DNA of 33,680 nt from Utricularia gibba. Lineage: Eukaryota; Streptophyta; Magnoliopsida; Lamiales; Lentibulariaceae. The stretch is taken from NCBI GenBank assembly GCA_002189035.1, contig NEEC01000182.1, forward strand, positions 1 through 33,680. The letters are read 5' to 3'. A program made the translations under genes and the position numbers. The notes beneath the pieces are model-generated. The model was not told the origin of the DNA. It worked only from the letters and a program-made list of their open reading frames with translations, and did not search any database. Below, piece after piece: positions 11,214-21,884 of the stretch (positions within the stretch are counted from its first letter, which is position 1; each line of letters opens with the position of its first letter).

Positions 11214-11526
11214 GCGCCTTCTGAAATATAAAGTAGAGTGTTGAGAAAACCCGTTGGGGTTCTCATGACATCCTAACTAAAGCAAATGCATTACGATTTC
11301 GTCGAGTACGACCCGATTGGGCTTAGTAGCCAGACCGAATCTCGGGCCCTGACAAAGCTCCCAACTACAGCACCCACCTTAAAACGGCAAGCTGTTGCTT
11401 GAAAAACCATTTAGGCAGCCGCCGAAAACCCATCGTTGATAAATGCATCACTTATTTTCCGGGCTACAACTGACTATTGGCCTGAGCCCGACCCGACCTC
11501 TGGCCCAATCCCGAAACCCTCCGAGG
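11214..11526. repeat. Monomer D, reference copy (unit 9), 313 bp
   Basis: Opens with GCGCCTTCTGAAATATAAAG and ends with GAAACCCTCCGAGGG. The first half (11214-11374) is nearly A, sharing TTAGTAGCCAGACCGAATCT. The second half (11375-11526) is nearly C, sharing GTTGATAAATGCATCACTTA and CCTCTGGCCCAATCCCGAAA. So D looks like an A/C recombinant. Its 3' end forms the dyad CCCTC-C-GAGGG (11517-11527) exactly at the D/A junction. It varies between units at CCCGTT versus CCCATT; the latter matches A. Confidence 0.93.
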
Positions 11527-11533
11527 GCGCCTT
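11517..11533. other. Dyad at the D/A junction (one per HOR)
   Basis: CCCTC-C-GAGGG (11517-11527) is a perfect 5-bp inverted repeat with one spacer base, followed at once by the palindrome GGCGCC at 11526-11531. It is present at nearly every D/A boundary, is broken in unit 1 (CTCCGGGCGCC), and is absent at A/B, B/C and C/D boundaries, where the bases before GCGCCT differ. Whether it folds or binds anything is unknown. Confidence 0.55.
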
Positions 11534-12780
11534 CTCAAATATATAGCAGAGTGTTGAGAAAACCCATTGGGGTTCTCATGACATCCTAACTACATCAAAT
11601 GCGTTACGATTTTCGTCGAGTGCGACCCGATTGGGCTTAGTAGCCAGACCGAATCTCGGGCCGGACAAAGCTCCCAACGACAGCACCCGACTTTAAATGG
11701 CAAGCTATTGCTTGACAAACCATGTGGGCAGCCGCCGACAACCCAACGTTAATAAATGCATCACTTCTTTTGCCGGGCTACAGCTGACTTGGGCTCAAGC
11801 CCGACCCGAATCCGGCCCGATCTCGGTGACCCACAAAAGCGCCTTGTCAAGTGTAAAGCATGCTGTTGAAAAAACCATTTGGGGTGGTCATGAGATCCTA
11901 ACTTCAATAAAGGTGTCACGATTTTCGTCGAATGGGATCGGATTGTGCTGTGAAGTCAGACCGAACCTTGGGTCCGGACGAAGTTCCCAACAACAGCACC
12001 CGCAAAAAAACGACAACTTTTCCTCGAAAAAAGCATGTAGGCAGCCGCCGAAAACCCAACGTTAATAAATGCATCACTTTTTTGGCCGGGCTACAAATGA
12101 CTATGGGCCAGAGCGCGACTCGACCATTTGCTCGATACTAGTGCCAGCCTAGAGCGCCTCCTCAAATATAAATCAGGTTGTTGAGAAAACCATTTGGGGT
12201 GCTCATGACATCCTAACTTCAAAAAATGCATCACGATTTTCATCGAGTAGCACCCGATTGGGCTCAGGAGCCAGACCGAACCTTGGGCCCTTACAAAGCT
12301 GCCAACGACAGCACCCGCCTTAAAATGGCAAGCTATTGCTTGAAAAACCATTCAGGCAGCCGCCGAAAACCCAACGTTGATAAATGCATCACTTATTTTC
12401 CGGGCTACAACTGACTATGGGCCATAGCCCGACCCGACCTCTGGCCCAATCCCGAAACCCCCCAAGAGCGCCTTCTGAAATATAAAGTAGAGTGTTGAGA
12501 AAACCCGTTGGGGTTCTCATGACATCCTAACTAAAGCAAATGCATTACGATTTCGTCGAGTACGACCCGATTGGGCTTAGTAGCCAGACCGAATCTCGGG
12601 CCCTGACAAAGCTCCCAACTACAGCACCCACCTTAAAACGGCAAGCTGTTGCTTGAAAAACCATTTAGGCAGCCGCCGAAAACCCATCGTTGATAAATGC
12701 ATCACTTATTTTCCGGGCTACAACTGACTATTGGCCTGAGCCCGACCCGACCTCTGGCCCAATCCCGAAACCCTCCGAGG
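11527..12780. repeat. HOR unit 10
   Basis: A 11527-11838, B 11839-12153, C 12154-12467, D 12468-12780; 1254 bp. Indistinguishable from unit 9 at all markers compared. Confidence 0.97.
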
Positions 12781-14034
12781 GCGCCTTCTCAAATATATAG
12801 CAGAGTGTTGAGAAAACCCATTGGGGTTCTCATGACATCCTAACTACATCAAATGCGTTACGATTTTCGTCGAGTGCGACCCGATTGGGCTTAGTAGCCA
12901 GACCGAATCTCGGGCCGGACAAAGCTCCCAACGACAGCACCCGACTTTAAATGGCAAGCTATTGCTTGACAAACCATGTGGGCAGCCGCCGACAACCCAA
13001 CGTTAATAAATGCATCACTTCTTTTGCCGGGCTACAGCTGACTTGGGCTCAAGCCCGACCCGAATCCGGCCCGATCTCGGTGACCCACAAAAGCGCCTTG
13101 TCAAGTGTAAAGCATGCTGTTGAAAAAACCATTTGGGGTGGTCATGAGATCCTAACTTCAATAAAGGTGTCACGATTTTCGTCGAATGGGATCGGATTGT
13201 GCTGTGAAGTCAGACCGAACCTTGGGTCCGGACGAAGTTCCCAACAACAGCACCCGCAAAAAAACGACAACTTTTCCTCGAAAAAAGCATGTAGGCAGCC
13301 GCCGAAAACCCAACGTTAATAAATGCATCACTTTTTTGGCCGGGCTACAAATGACTATGGGCCAGAGCGCGACTCGACCATTTGCTCGATACTAGTGCCA
13401 GCCTAGAGCGCCTCCTCAAATATAAATCAGGTTGTTGAGAAAACCATTTGGGGTGCTCATGACATCCTAACTTCAAAAAATGCATCACGATTTTCATCGA
13501 GTAGCACCCGATTGGGCTCAGGAGCCAGACCGAACCTTGGGCCCTTACAAAGCTGCCAACGACAGCACCCGCCTTAAAATGGCAAGCTATTGCTTGAAAA
13601 ACCATTCAGGCAGCCGCCGAAAACCCAACGTTGATAAATGCATCACTTATTTTCCGGGCTACAACTGACTATGGGCCATAGCCCGACCCGACCTCTGGCC
13701 CAATCCCGAAACCCCCCAAGAGCGCCTTCTGAAATATAAAGTAGAGTGTTGAGAAAACCCGTTGGGGTTCTCATGACATCCTAACTAAAGCAAATGCATT
13801 ACGATTTCGTCGAGTACGACCCGATTGGGCTTAGTAGCCAGACCGAATCTCGGGCCCTGACAAAGCTCCCAACTACAGCACCCACCTTAAAACGGCAAGC
13901 TGTTGCTTGAAAAACCATTTAGGCAGCCGCCGAAAACCCATCGTTGATAAATGCATCACTTATTTTCCGGGCTACAACTGACTATTGGCCTGAGCCCGAC
14001 CCGACCTCTGGCCCAATCCCGAAACCCTCCGAGG
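12781..14034. repeat. HOR unit 11
   Basis: A 12781-13092, B 13093-13407, C 13408-13721, D 13722-14034; 1254 bp. Indistinguishable from unit 9 at all markers compared. Confidence 0.97.
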
Positions 14035-15286
14035 GCGCCTTCTCAAATATATAGCAGAGTGTTGAGAAAACCCATTGGGGTTCTCATGACATCCTAACTA
14101 CATCAAATGCGTTACGATTTTCGTCGAGTGCGACCCGATTGGGCTTAGTAGCCAGACCGAATCTCGGGCCGGACAAAGCTCCCAACGACAGCACCCGACT
14201 TTAAATGGCAAGCTATTGCTTGAAAACCATGTGGGCAGCCGCCGACAACCCAACGTTAATAAATGCATCACTTCTTTTGCCGGGCTACAGCTGACTTGGG
14301 CTCAAGCCCGACCCGAATCCGGCCCGATCTCGGTGACCCACAAAAGCGCCTTGTCAAGTGTAAAGCATGCTGTTGAAAAAACCATTTGGGGTGGTCATGA
14401 GATCCTAACTTCAATAAAGGTGTCACGATTTTCGTCGAATGGGATCGGATTGTGCTGTGAAGTCAGACCGAACCTTGGGTCCGGACGAAGTTCCCAACAA
14501 CAGCACCCGCAAAAAAACGACAACTTTTCCTCGAAAAAAGCATGTAGGCAGCCGCCGAAAACCCAACGTTAATAAATGCATCACTTTTTTGGCCGGGCTA
14601 CAAATGACTATGGGCCAGAGCGCGACTCGACCATTTGCTCGATACTAGTGCCAGCCTAGAGCGCCTCCTCAAATATAAATCAGGTTGTTGAGAAAACCAT
14701 TTGGGGTGCTCATGACATCCTAACTTCAAAAAATGCATCACGATTTTCATCGAGTAGCACCCGATTGGGCTCAGGAGCCAGACCGAACCTTGGGCCCTTA
14801 CAAAGCTGCCAACGACAGCACCCGCCTTAAAATGGCAAGCTATTGCTTGAAAAACCATTCAGGCAGCCGCCGAAAACCCAACGTTGATAAATGCATCACT
14901 TATTTTCCGGGCTACAACTGACTATGGGCCATAGCCCGACCCGACCTCTGGCCCAATCCCGAAACCCCCAAGAGCGCCTTCTGAAATATAAAGTAGAGTG
15001 TTGAGAAAACCCGTTGGGGTTCTCATGACATCCTAACTAAAGCAAATGCATTACGATTTCGTCGAGTACGACCCGATTGGGCTTAGTAGCCAGACCGAAT
15101 CTCGGGCCCTGACAAAGCTCCCAACTACAGCACCCACCTTAAAACGGCAAGCTGTTGCTTGAAAAACCATTTAGGCAGCCGCCGAAAACCCATCGTTGAT
15201 AAATGCATCACTTATTTTCCGGGCTACAACTGACTATTGGCCTGAGCCCGACCCGACCTCTGGCCCAATCCCGAAACCCTCCGAGG
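14035..15286. repeat. HOR unit 12
   Basis: A 14035-14345, B 14346-14660, C 14661-14973, D 14974-15286; 1252 bp. It differs from units 9-11 by GAAAACC in A and by five rather than six C in the terminal run of C. Confidence 0.97.
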
Positions 15287-16540
15287 GCGCCTTCTCAAAT
15301 ATATAGCAGAGTGTTGAGAAAACCCATTGGGGTTCTCATGACATCCTAACTACATCAAATGCGTTACGATTTTCGTCGAGTGCGACCCGATTGGGCTTAG
15401 TAGCCAGACCGAATCTCGGGCCGGACAAAGCTCCCAACGACAGCACCCGACTTTAAATGGCAAGCTATTGCTTGACAAACCATGTGGGCAGCCGCCGACA
15501 ACCCAACGTTAATAAATGCATCACTTCTTTTGCCGGGCTACAGCTGACTTGGGCTCAAGCCCGACCCGAATCCGGCCCGATCTCGGTGACCCACAAAAGC
15601 GCCTTGTCAAGTGTAAAGCATGCTGTTGAAAAAACCATTTGGGGTGGTCATGAGATCCTAACTTCAATAAAGGTGTCACGATTTTCGTCGAATGGGATCG
15701 GATTGTGCTGTGAAGTCAGACCGAACCTTGGGTCCGGACGAAGTTCCCAACAACAGCACCCGCAAAAAAACGACAACTTTTCCTCGAAAAAAGCATGTAG
15801 GCAGCCGCCGAAAACCCAACGTTAATAAATGCATCACTTTTTTGGCCGGGCTACAAATGACTATGGGCCAGAGCGCGACTCGACCATTTGCTCGATACTA
15901 GTGCCAGCCTAGAGCGCCTCCTCAAATATAAATCAGGTTGTTGAGAAAACCATTTGGGGTGCTCATGACATCCTAACTTCAAAAAATGCATCACGATTTT
16001 CATCGAGTAGCACCCGATTGGGCTCAGGAGCCAGACCGAACCTTGGGCCCTTACAAAGCTGCCAACGACAGCACCCGCCTTAAAATGGCAAGCTATTGCT
16101 TGAAAAACCATTCAGGCAGCCGCCGAAAACCCAACGTTGATAAATGCATCACTTATTTTCCGGGCTACAACTGACTATGGGCCATAGCCCGACCCGACCT
16201 CTGGCCCAATCCCGAAACCCCCCAAGAGCGCCTTCTGAAATATAAAGTAGAGTGTTGAGAAAACCCGTTGGGGTTCTCATGACATCCTAACTAAAGCAAA
16301 TGCATTACGATTTCGTCGAGTACGACCCGATTGGGCTTAGTAGCCAGACCGAATCTCGGGCCCTGACAAAGCTCCCAACTACAGCACCCACCTTAAAACG
16401 GCAAGCTGTTGCTTGAAAAACCATTTAGGCAGCCGCCGAAAACCCATCGTTGATAAATGCATCACTTATTTTCCGGGCTACAACTGACTATTGGCCTGAG
16501 CCCGACCCGACCTCTGGCCCAATCCCGAAACCCTCCGAGG
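15287..16540. repeat. HOR unit 13
   Basis: A 15287-15598, B 15599-15913, C 15914-16227, D 16228-16540; 1254 bp. Same marker set as units 9-11, so the unit-9 type continues on the far side of the slightly different unit 12. Confidence 0.97.
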
Positions 16541-17794
16541 GCGCCTTCTCAAATATATAGCAGAGTGTTGAGAAAACCCATTGGGGTTCTCATGACATCC
16601 TAACTACATCAAATGCGTTACGATTTTCGTCGAGTGCGACCCGATTGGGCTTAGTAGCCAGACCGAATCTCGGGCCGGACAAAGCTCCCAACGACAGCAC
16701 CCGCCTTTAAATGGCAAGCTGTTGCTTGAAAAACCATGTGGGCAGCCGCCGACAACCCAACGTTAATAAATGCATCACTTCTTTTGCCGGGCTACAGCTG
16801 ACTTGGGCTCAAGCCCGACCCGAATCCGGCCCGATCTCGGTGACCCACAAAAGCGCCTTGTCAAGTGTAAAGCATGCTGTTGAAAAAACCATTTGGGGTG
16901 GTCATGAGATCCTAACTTCAATAAAGGTGTCACGATTTTCGTCGAATGGGATCGGATTGTGCTGTGAAGTCAGACCGAACCTTGGGTCCGGACGAAGTTC
17001 CCAACAACAGCACCCGCAAAAAAACGACAACTTTTCCTCGAAAAAAGCATGTAGGCAGCCGCCGAAAACCCAACGTTAATAAATGCATCACTTTTTTGGC
17101 CGGGCTACAAATGACTATGGGCCAGAGCGCGACTCGACCATTTGCTCGATACTAGTGCCAGCCTAGAGCGCCTCCTCAAATATAAATCAGGTTGTTGAGA
17201 AAACCATTTGGGGTGCTCATGACATCCTAACTTCAAAAAATGCATCACGATTTTCATCGAGTAGCACCCGATTGGGCTCAGGAGCCAGACCGAACCTTGG
17301 GCCCTTACAAAGCTGCCAACGACAGCACCCGCCTTAAAATGGCAAGCTATTGCTTGAAAAACCATTCAGGCAGCCGCCGAAAACCCAACGTTGATAAATG
17401 CATCACTTATTTTCCGGGCTACAACTGACTATGGGCCATAGCCCGACCCGACCTCTGGCCCAATCCCGAAACCCCCCAAGAGCGCCTTCTGAAATATAAA
17501 GTAGAGTGTTGAGAAAACCCGTTGGGGTTCTCATGACATCCTAACTAAAGCAAATGCATTACGATTTCGTCGAGTACGACCCGATTGGGCTTAGTAGCCA
17601 GACCGAATCTCGGGCCCTGACAAAGCTCCCAACTACAGCACCCACCTTAAAACGGCAAGCTGTTGCTTGAAAAACCATTTAGGCAGCCGCCGAAAACCCA
17701 TCGTTGATAAATGCATCACTTATTTTCCGGGCTACAACTGACTATTGGCCTGAGCCCGACCCGACCTCTGGCCCAATCCCGAAACCCTCCGAGG
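16541..17794. repeat. HOR unit 14
   Basis: A 16541-16852, B 16853-17167, C 17168-17481, D 17482-17794; 1254 bp. A is the right-block haplotype (CCCGCCTTT, CTGTTG, GAAAAACC), set between two units of the left-block haplotype. Confidence 0.97.
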
Positions 17795-18736
17795 GCGCCT
17801 TCTCAAATATATAGCAGAGTGTTGAGAAAACCCATTGGGGTTCTCATGACATCCTAACTACATCAAATGCGTTACGATTTTCGTCGAGTGCGACCCGATT
17901 GGGCTTAGTAGCCAGACCGAATCTCGGGCCGGACAAAGCTCCCAACGACAGCACCCGACTTTAAATGGCAAGCTATTGCTTGACAAACCATGTGGGCAGC
18001 CGCCGACAACCCAACGTTAATAAATGCATCACTTCTTTTGCCGGGCTACAGCTGACTATGGGCTCAAGCCCGACCCGAATCCGGCCCGATCTCGGTGACC
18101 CACAAAAGCGCCTTGTCAAGTGTAAAGCATGCTGTTGAAAAAACCATTTGGGGTGGTCATGAGATCCTAACTTCAATAAAGGTGTCACGATTTTCGTCGA
18201 ATGGGATCGGATTGTGCTGTGAAGTCAGACCGAACCTTGGGTCCGGACGAAGTTCCCAACAACAGCACCCGCAAAAAAACGACAACTTTTCCTCGAAAAA
18301 AGCATGTAGGCAGCCGCCGAAAACCCAACGTTAATAAATGCATCACTTTTTTGGCCGGGCTACAAATGACTATGGGCCAGAGCGCGACTCGACCATTTGC
18401 TCGATACTAGTGCCAGCCTAGAGCGCCTCCTCAAATATAAATCAGGTTGTTGAGAAAACCATTTGGGGTGCTCATGACATCCTAACTTCAAAAAATGCAT
18501 CACGATTTTCATCGAGTAGCACCCGATTGGGCTCAGGAGCCAGACCGAACCTTGGGCCCTTACAAAGCTGCCAACGACAGCACCCGCCTTAAAATGGCAA
18601 GCTATTGCTTGAAAAACCATTCAGGCAGCCGCCGAAAACCCAACGTTGATAAATGCATCACTTATTTTCCGGGCTACAACTGACTATGGGCCATAGCCCG
18701 ACCCGACCTCTGGCCCAATCCCGAAACCCCCCAAGA
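17795..18736. repeat. HOR unit 15, three monomers (D missing)
   Basis: A 17795-18107, B 18108-18422, C 18423-18736; 942 bp. A has GACAAACC and ACTATGGG. C ends normally with CCCCCCAAGA and is followed directly by GCGCCTTCTCAAATATAAGC, an A-type start. One whole monomer has been lost without loss of register. Confidence 0.96.
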
Positions 18737-19046
18737 GCGCCTTCTCAAATATAAGCAGAGTGTTGAGAAAACCCATTGGGGTTCTCATGACATCCTAACT
18801 ACAGCAAATGCGTTACGATTTTCGTCGAGTGCGACCCGATTGGGCTTAGTAGCCAGACCGAATCTCGGGCCGGACAAAGCTCCCAACGACAGCACCCGCC
18901 TTTAAATGGCAAGCTATTGCTTGAAAACCATGTGGGCAGCCGCCGACAACCCAACGTTAATAAATGCATCACTTCTTTTGCCGGGCTACAGCTGACTTGG
19001 GCTCAAGCCCGACCCGAATCCGGCCCGATCTCGGTGACCCACAAAA
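18737..19046. repeat. Hybrid monomer A/D at the three-monomer junction
   Basis: Follows C directly, where D is expected. The first ~70 bases are mostly A, but ATATAAGC lies between A (ATATATAGC) and D (ATATAAAGT), and ACAGCAAATG takes its G from D (AAAGCAAATG) within an A context (ACATCAAATG). This is what a D/A exchange that removed one monomer would leave, although two small patches suggest later conversion as well. Confidence 0.65.
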
Positions 19047-19985
19047 GCGCCTTGTCAAGTGTAAAGCATGCTGTTGAAAAAACCATTTGGGGTGGTCATG
19101 AGATCCTAACTTCAATAAAGGTCACGATTTTCGTCGAATGGGATCGGATTGTGCTGTGAAGTCAGACCGAACCTTGGGTCCGGACGAAGTTCCCAACAAC
19201 AGCACCCGCAAAAAAACGACAACTTTTCCTCGAAAAAAGCATGTAGGCAGCCGCCGAAAACCCAACGTTAATAAATGCATCACTTTTTTGGCCGGGCTAC
19301 AAATGACTATGGGCCAGAGCGCGACTCGACCATTTGCTCGATACTAGTGCCAGCCTAGAGCGCCTCCTCAAATATAAATCAGGTTGTTGAGAAAACCATT
19401 TGGGGTGCTCATGACATCCTAACTTCAAAAAATGCATCACGATTTTCATCGAGTAGCACCCGATTGGGCTCAGGAGCCAGACCGAACCTTGGGCCCTTAC
19501 AAAGCTGCCAACGACAGCACCCGCCTTAAAATGGCAAGCTATTGCTTGAAAAACCATTCAGGCAGCCGCCGAAAACCCAACGTTGATAAATGCATCACTT
19601 ATTTTCCGGGCTACAACTGACTATGGGCCATAGCCCGACCCGACCTCTGGCCCAATCCCGAAACCCCCAAGAGCGCCTTCTGAAATATAAAGTAGAGTGT
19701 TGAGAAAACCCGTTGGGGTTCTCATGACATCCTAACTAAAGCAAATGCATTACGATTTCGTCGAGTACGACCCGATTGGGCTTAGTAGCCAGACCGAATC
19801 TCGGGCCCTGACAAAGCTCCCAACTACAGCACCCACCTTAAAACGGCAAGCTGTTGCTTGAAAAACCATTTAGGCAGCCGCCGAAAACCCATCGTTGATA
19901 AATGCATCACTTATTTTCCGGGCTACAACTGACTATTGGCCTGAGCCCGACCCGACCTCTGGCCCAATCCCGAAACCCTCCGAGG
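18737..19985. repeat. HOR unit 16, opening with a hybrid A
   Basis: A 18737-19046, B 19047-19359, C 19360-19672, D 19673-19985; 1249 bp. A starts CTCAAATATAAGCAGAG and has CTACAGCAAATGCG, combining A-like and D-like bases, then CCCGCCTTT, CTATTG and GAAAACC, a combination not found elsewhere. B has AAAGGTCACG (two bases lost), shared only with the first part of B in unit 18. Confidence 0.95.
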
Positions 19986-21222
19986 GCGCCTTCTCAAATA
20001 TATAGCAGAGTGTTGAGAAAACCCATTGGGGTTCTCATGACATCCTAACTACATCAAATGCGTTACGATTTTCGTCGAGTGCGACCCGATTGGGCTTAGT
20101 AGCCAGACCGAATCTCGGGCCGGACAAAGCTCCCAACGACAGCACCCGCCTTTAAATGGCAAGCTGTTGCTTGAAAAACCATGTGGGCAGCCGCCGACAA
20201 CCCAACGTTAATAAATGCATCACTTCTTTTGCCGGGCTACAGCTGACTTGGGCTCAAGCCCGACCCGAATCCGGCCCGATCTCGGTGACCCACAAAAGCG
20301 CCTTGTCAAGTGTAAAGCATGCTGTTGAAAAAACCATTTGGGGTGGTCATGAGATCCTAACTTCAATAAAGGTGTCACGATTTTCGTCGAATGGGATCGG
20401 ATTGTGCTGTGAAGTCAGACCGAACCTTGGGTCCGGACGAAGTTCCCAACAACAGCACCCGCAAAAAAACGACAACTTTTCCTCGAAAAAAGCATGTAGG
20501 CAGCCGCCGAAAACCCAACGTTAATAAATGCATCACTTTTTTGGCCGGGCTACAAATGACTATGGGCCAGAGCGCGACTCGACCATTTGCTCGATACTAG
20601 TGCCAGCCTAGAGCGCCTCCTCAAATATAAATCAGGTTGTTGAGAAAACCATTTGGGGTGCTCATGACATCCTAACTTCAAAAAATGCATCACGATTTTC
20701 ATCGAGTAGCACCCGATTGGGCTCAGGAGCCAGACCGAACCTTGGGCCCTTACAAAGCTGCCAACGACAGCACCCGCCTTAAAATGGCAAGCTATTGCTT
20801 GAAAAACCATTCAGGCAGCCGCCGAAAACCCAACGTTGATAAATGCATCACTTATTTTCCGGGCTACAACTGACTATGGGCCATAGCCCGACCCGACCTC
20901 TGGCCCAATCCCGAAACCCCCAAGAGCGCCTTCTGAAATATAAAGTAGAGTGTTGAGAAAACCCGTTGGGGTTCTCATGACATCCTAACTAAAGCAAATG
21001 CATTACGATTTCGTCGAGTACGACCCGATTGGGCTTAGTAGCCAGACCGAATCTCGGGCCCTGACAAAGCTCCCAACTACAGCACCCACCTTAAAACGGC
21101 AAGCTGTTGCTTGAAAAACCAAAGCCGCCGAAAACCCATCGTTGATAAATGCATCACTTATTTTCCGGGCTACAACTGACTATTGGCCTGAGCCCGACCC
21201 GAAATCCCGAAACCCTCCGAGG
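19986..21222. repeat. HOR unit 17 with shortened D
   Basis: A 19986-20297, B 20298-20612, C 20613-20925, D 20926-21222; 1237 bp. A is the first of the continuous right-block haplotype. The D copy is 297 bp: AACCATTTAGGCAGCCG has become AACCAAAGCCG, and about ten bases (CCTCTGGCCC) are missing after CCCGACCCGA. This begins the scrambled stretch. Confidence 0.95.
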
Positions 21223-21431
21223 GCGCCTTCTCAAATATAAGCAGAGTGTTGAGAAAACCCATTGGGGTTCTCATGACATCCTAACTACATTTTACGATTT
21301 TCCGGGCTACAGACTGACTCCCAACGACAGCACCCGCCTTTAAATGGGCTCTTGAAGCCCGACCCGAATAAATGCATCGCCGGGCTACCTGACTCTCAAG
21401 CCCGACCCGAATCCGGCCCGATCCCACAAAA
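21223..21431. repeat. Scrambled monomer A, 209 bp, with several internal jumps
   Basis: The first ~60 bases are the unit-16 type of A (CTCAAATATAAGCAGAG). Pieces of A then follow out of continuity: ACATTTTACGATTTT runs into CCGGGCTACAG from the second half, then into GACTCCCAACGACAGCACCC from the end of the first half, then CGCCTTTAAATGGG, a CTTGAAGCCCGACCCGAA piece, TAAATGCATC, GCCGGGCTACC, and TCAAGCCCGACCCGAATCC to a shortened end ATCCCACAAAA. Pieces join at short shared words such as GATTTTC, GACT and CCCGACCCGAAT. Confidence 0.85.
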
Positions 21432-21884
21432 GCGCCTTGTCAAGTGTAAAGCATGCTGTTGAAAAAACCATTTGGGGTGGTCATGAGATCCTAACTTCAA
21501 TAAAGGTCACGATTTTCGTCGAATGGGATCGGATTGTGCTGTGAAGTCAGACCGATCCTTGGGTCCGGACGAAGTTCCCAACAACAGCACCCGCAAAAAA
21601 AACGAAAAAACCATTTGGGGTGGTCGTAGATCCTAAAACCCAACGTGTCACGATTTTCGTCGAATGGGATCGGATTGTGCTGTGAAGTCAGACCGAACCT
21701 TGGGTCCGGACGAAGTTCCCAACAACAGCACCGCAAAAAAACGACAACTTTTCCTCGAAAAAAGCATGTAGGCAGCCGCCGAAAACCCAACGTTAATAAA
21801 TGCATCACTTTTTTGGCCGGGCTACAAATGACTATGGGCCAGAGCGCGACTCGACCATTTGCTCGATACTAGTGCCAGCCTAGA
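21432..21884. repeat. Monomer B with an internal tandem duplication (~143 bp)
   Basis: The copy from GAAAAAACCATTTGGGGTGG at 21461 to about 21603 is repeated from 21604 to about 21744. The first copy has AAAGGTCACG and CCGATCC; the second has GTGTCACG and CCGAACC, so the two parts come from different B variants and not from simple slippage. The second copy also has GGTCGTAGATCCTAAAACCC, a fused and shortened segment, and ACAGCACCGC with one C lost. After that B continues normally to its usual end. Confidence 0.88.

Larger units (their letters stand above)
10273..11526. repeat. HOR unit 9 (reference unit)
   Basis: A 10273-10584, B 10585-10899, C 10900-11213, D 11214-11526; 1254 bp. A has CCCGACTTT, CTATTG, GACAAACC and ACTTGGG; B has GGTGTCACG and CCGAACC. 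Units 10, 11 and 13 agree with it at every marker I compared. Confidence 0.97.

Noticed and set aside
10273-11526. CENP-B box in the HOR
   Set aside because: I looked for TTCG-N4-A-N2-CGGG on both strands. The nearest place, TTCGTCGAATGGGAT in B, fails in the CGGG part, and no other site is closer.
21628-21645. Telomere-like CCTAAAACCC
   Set aside because: A single occurrence produced by a fused junction in the scrambled B; it is not tandem and does not match a telomere repeat.
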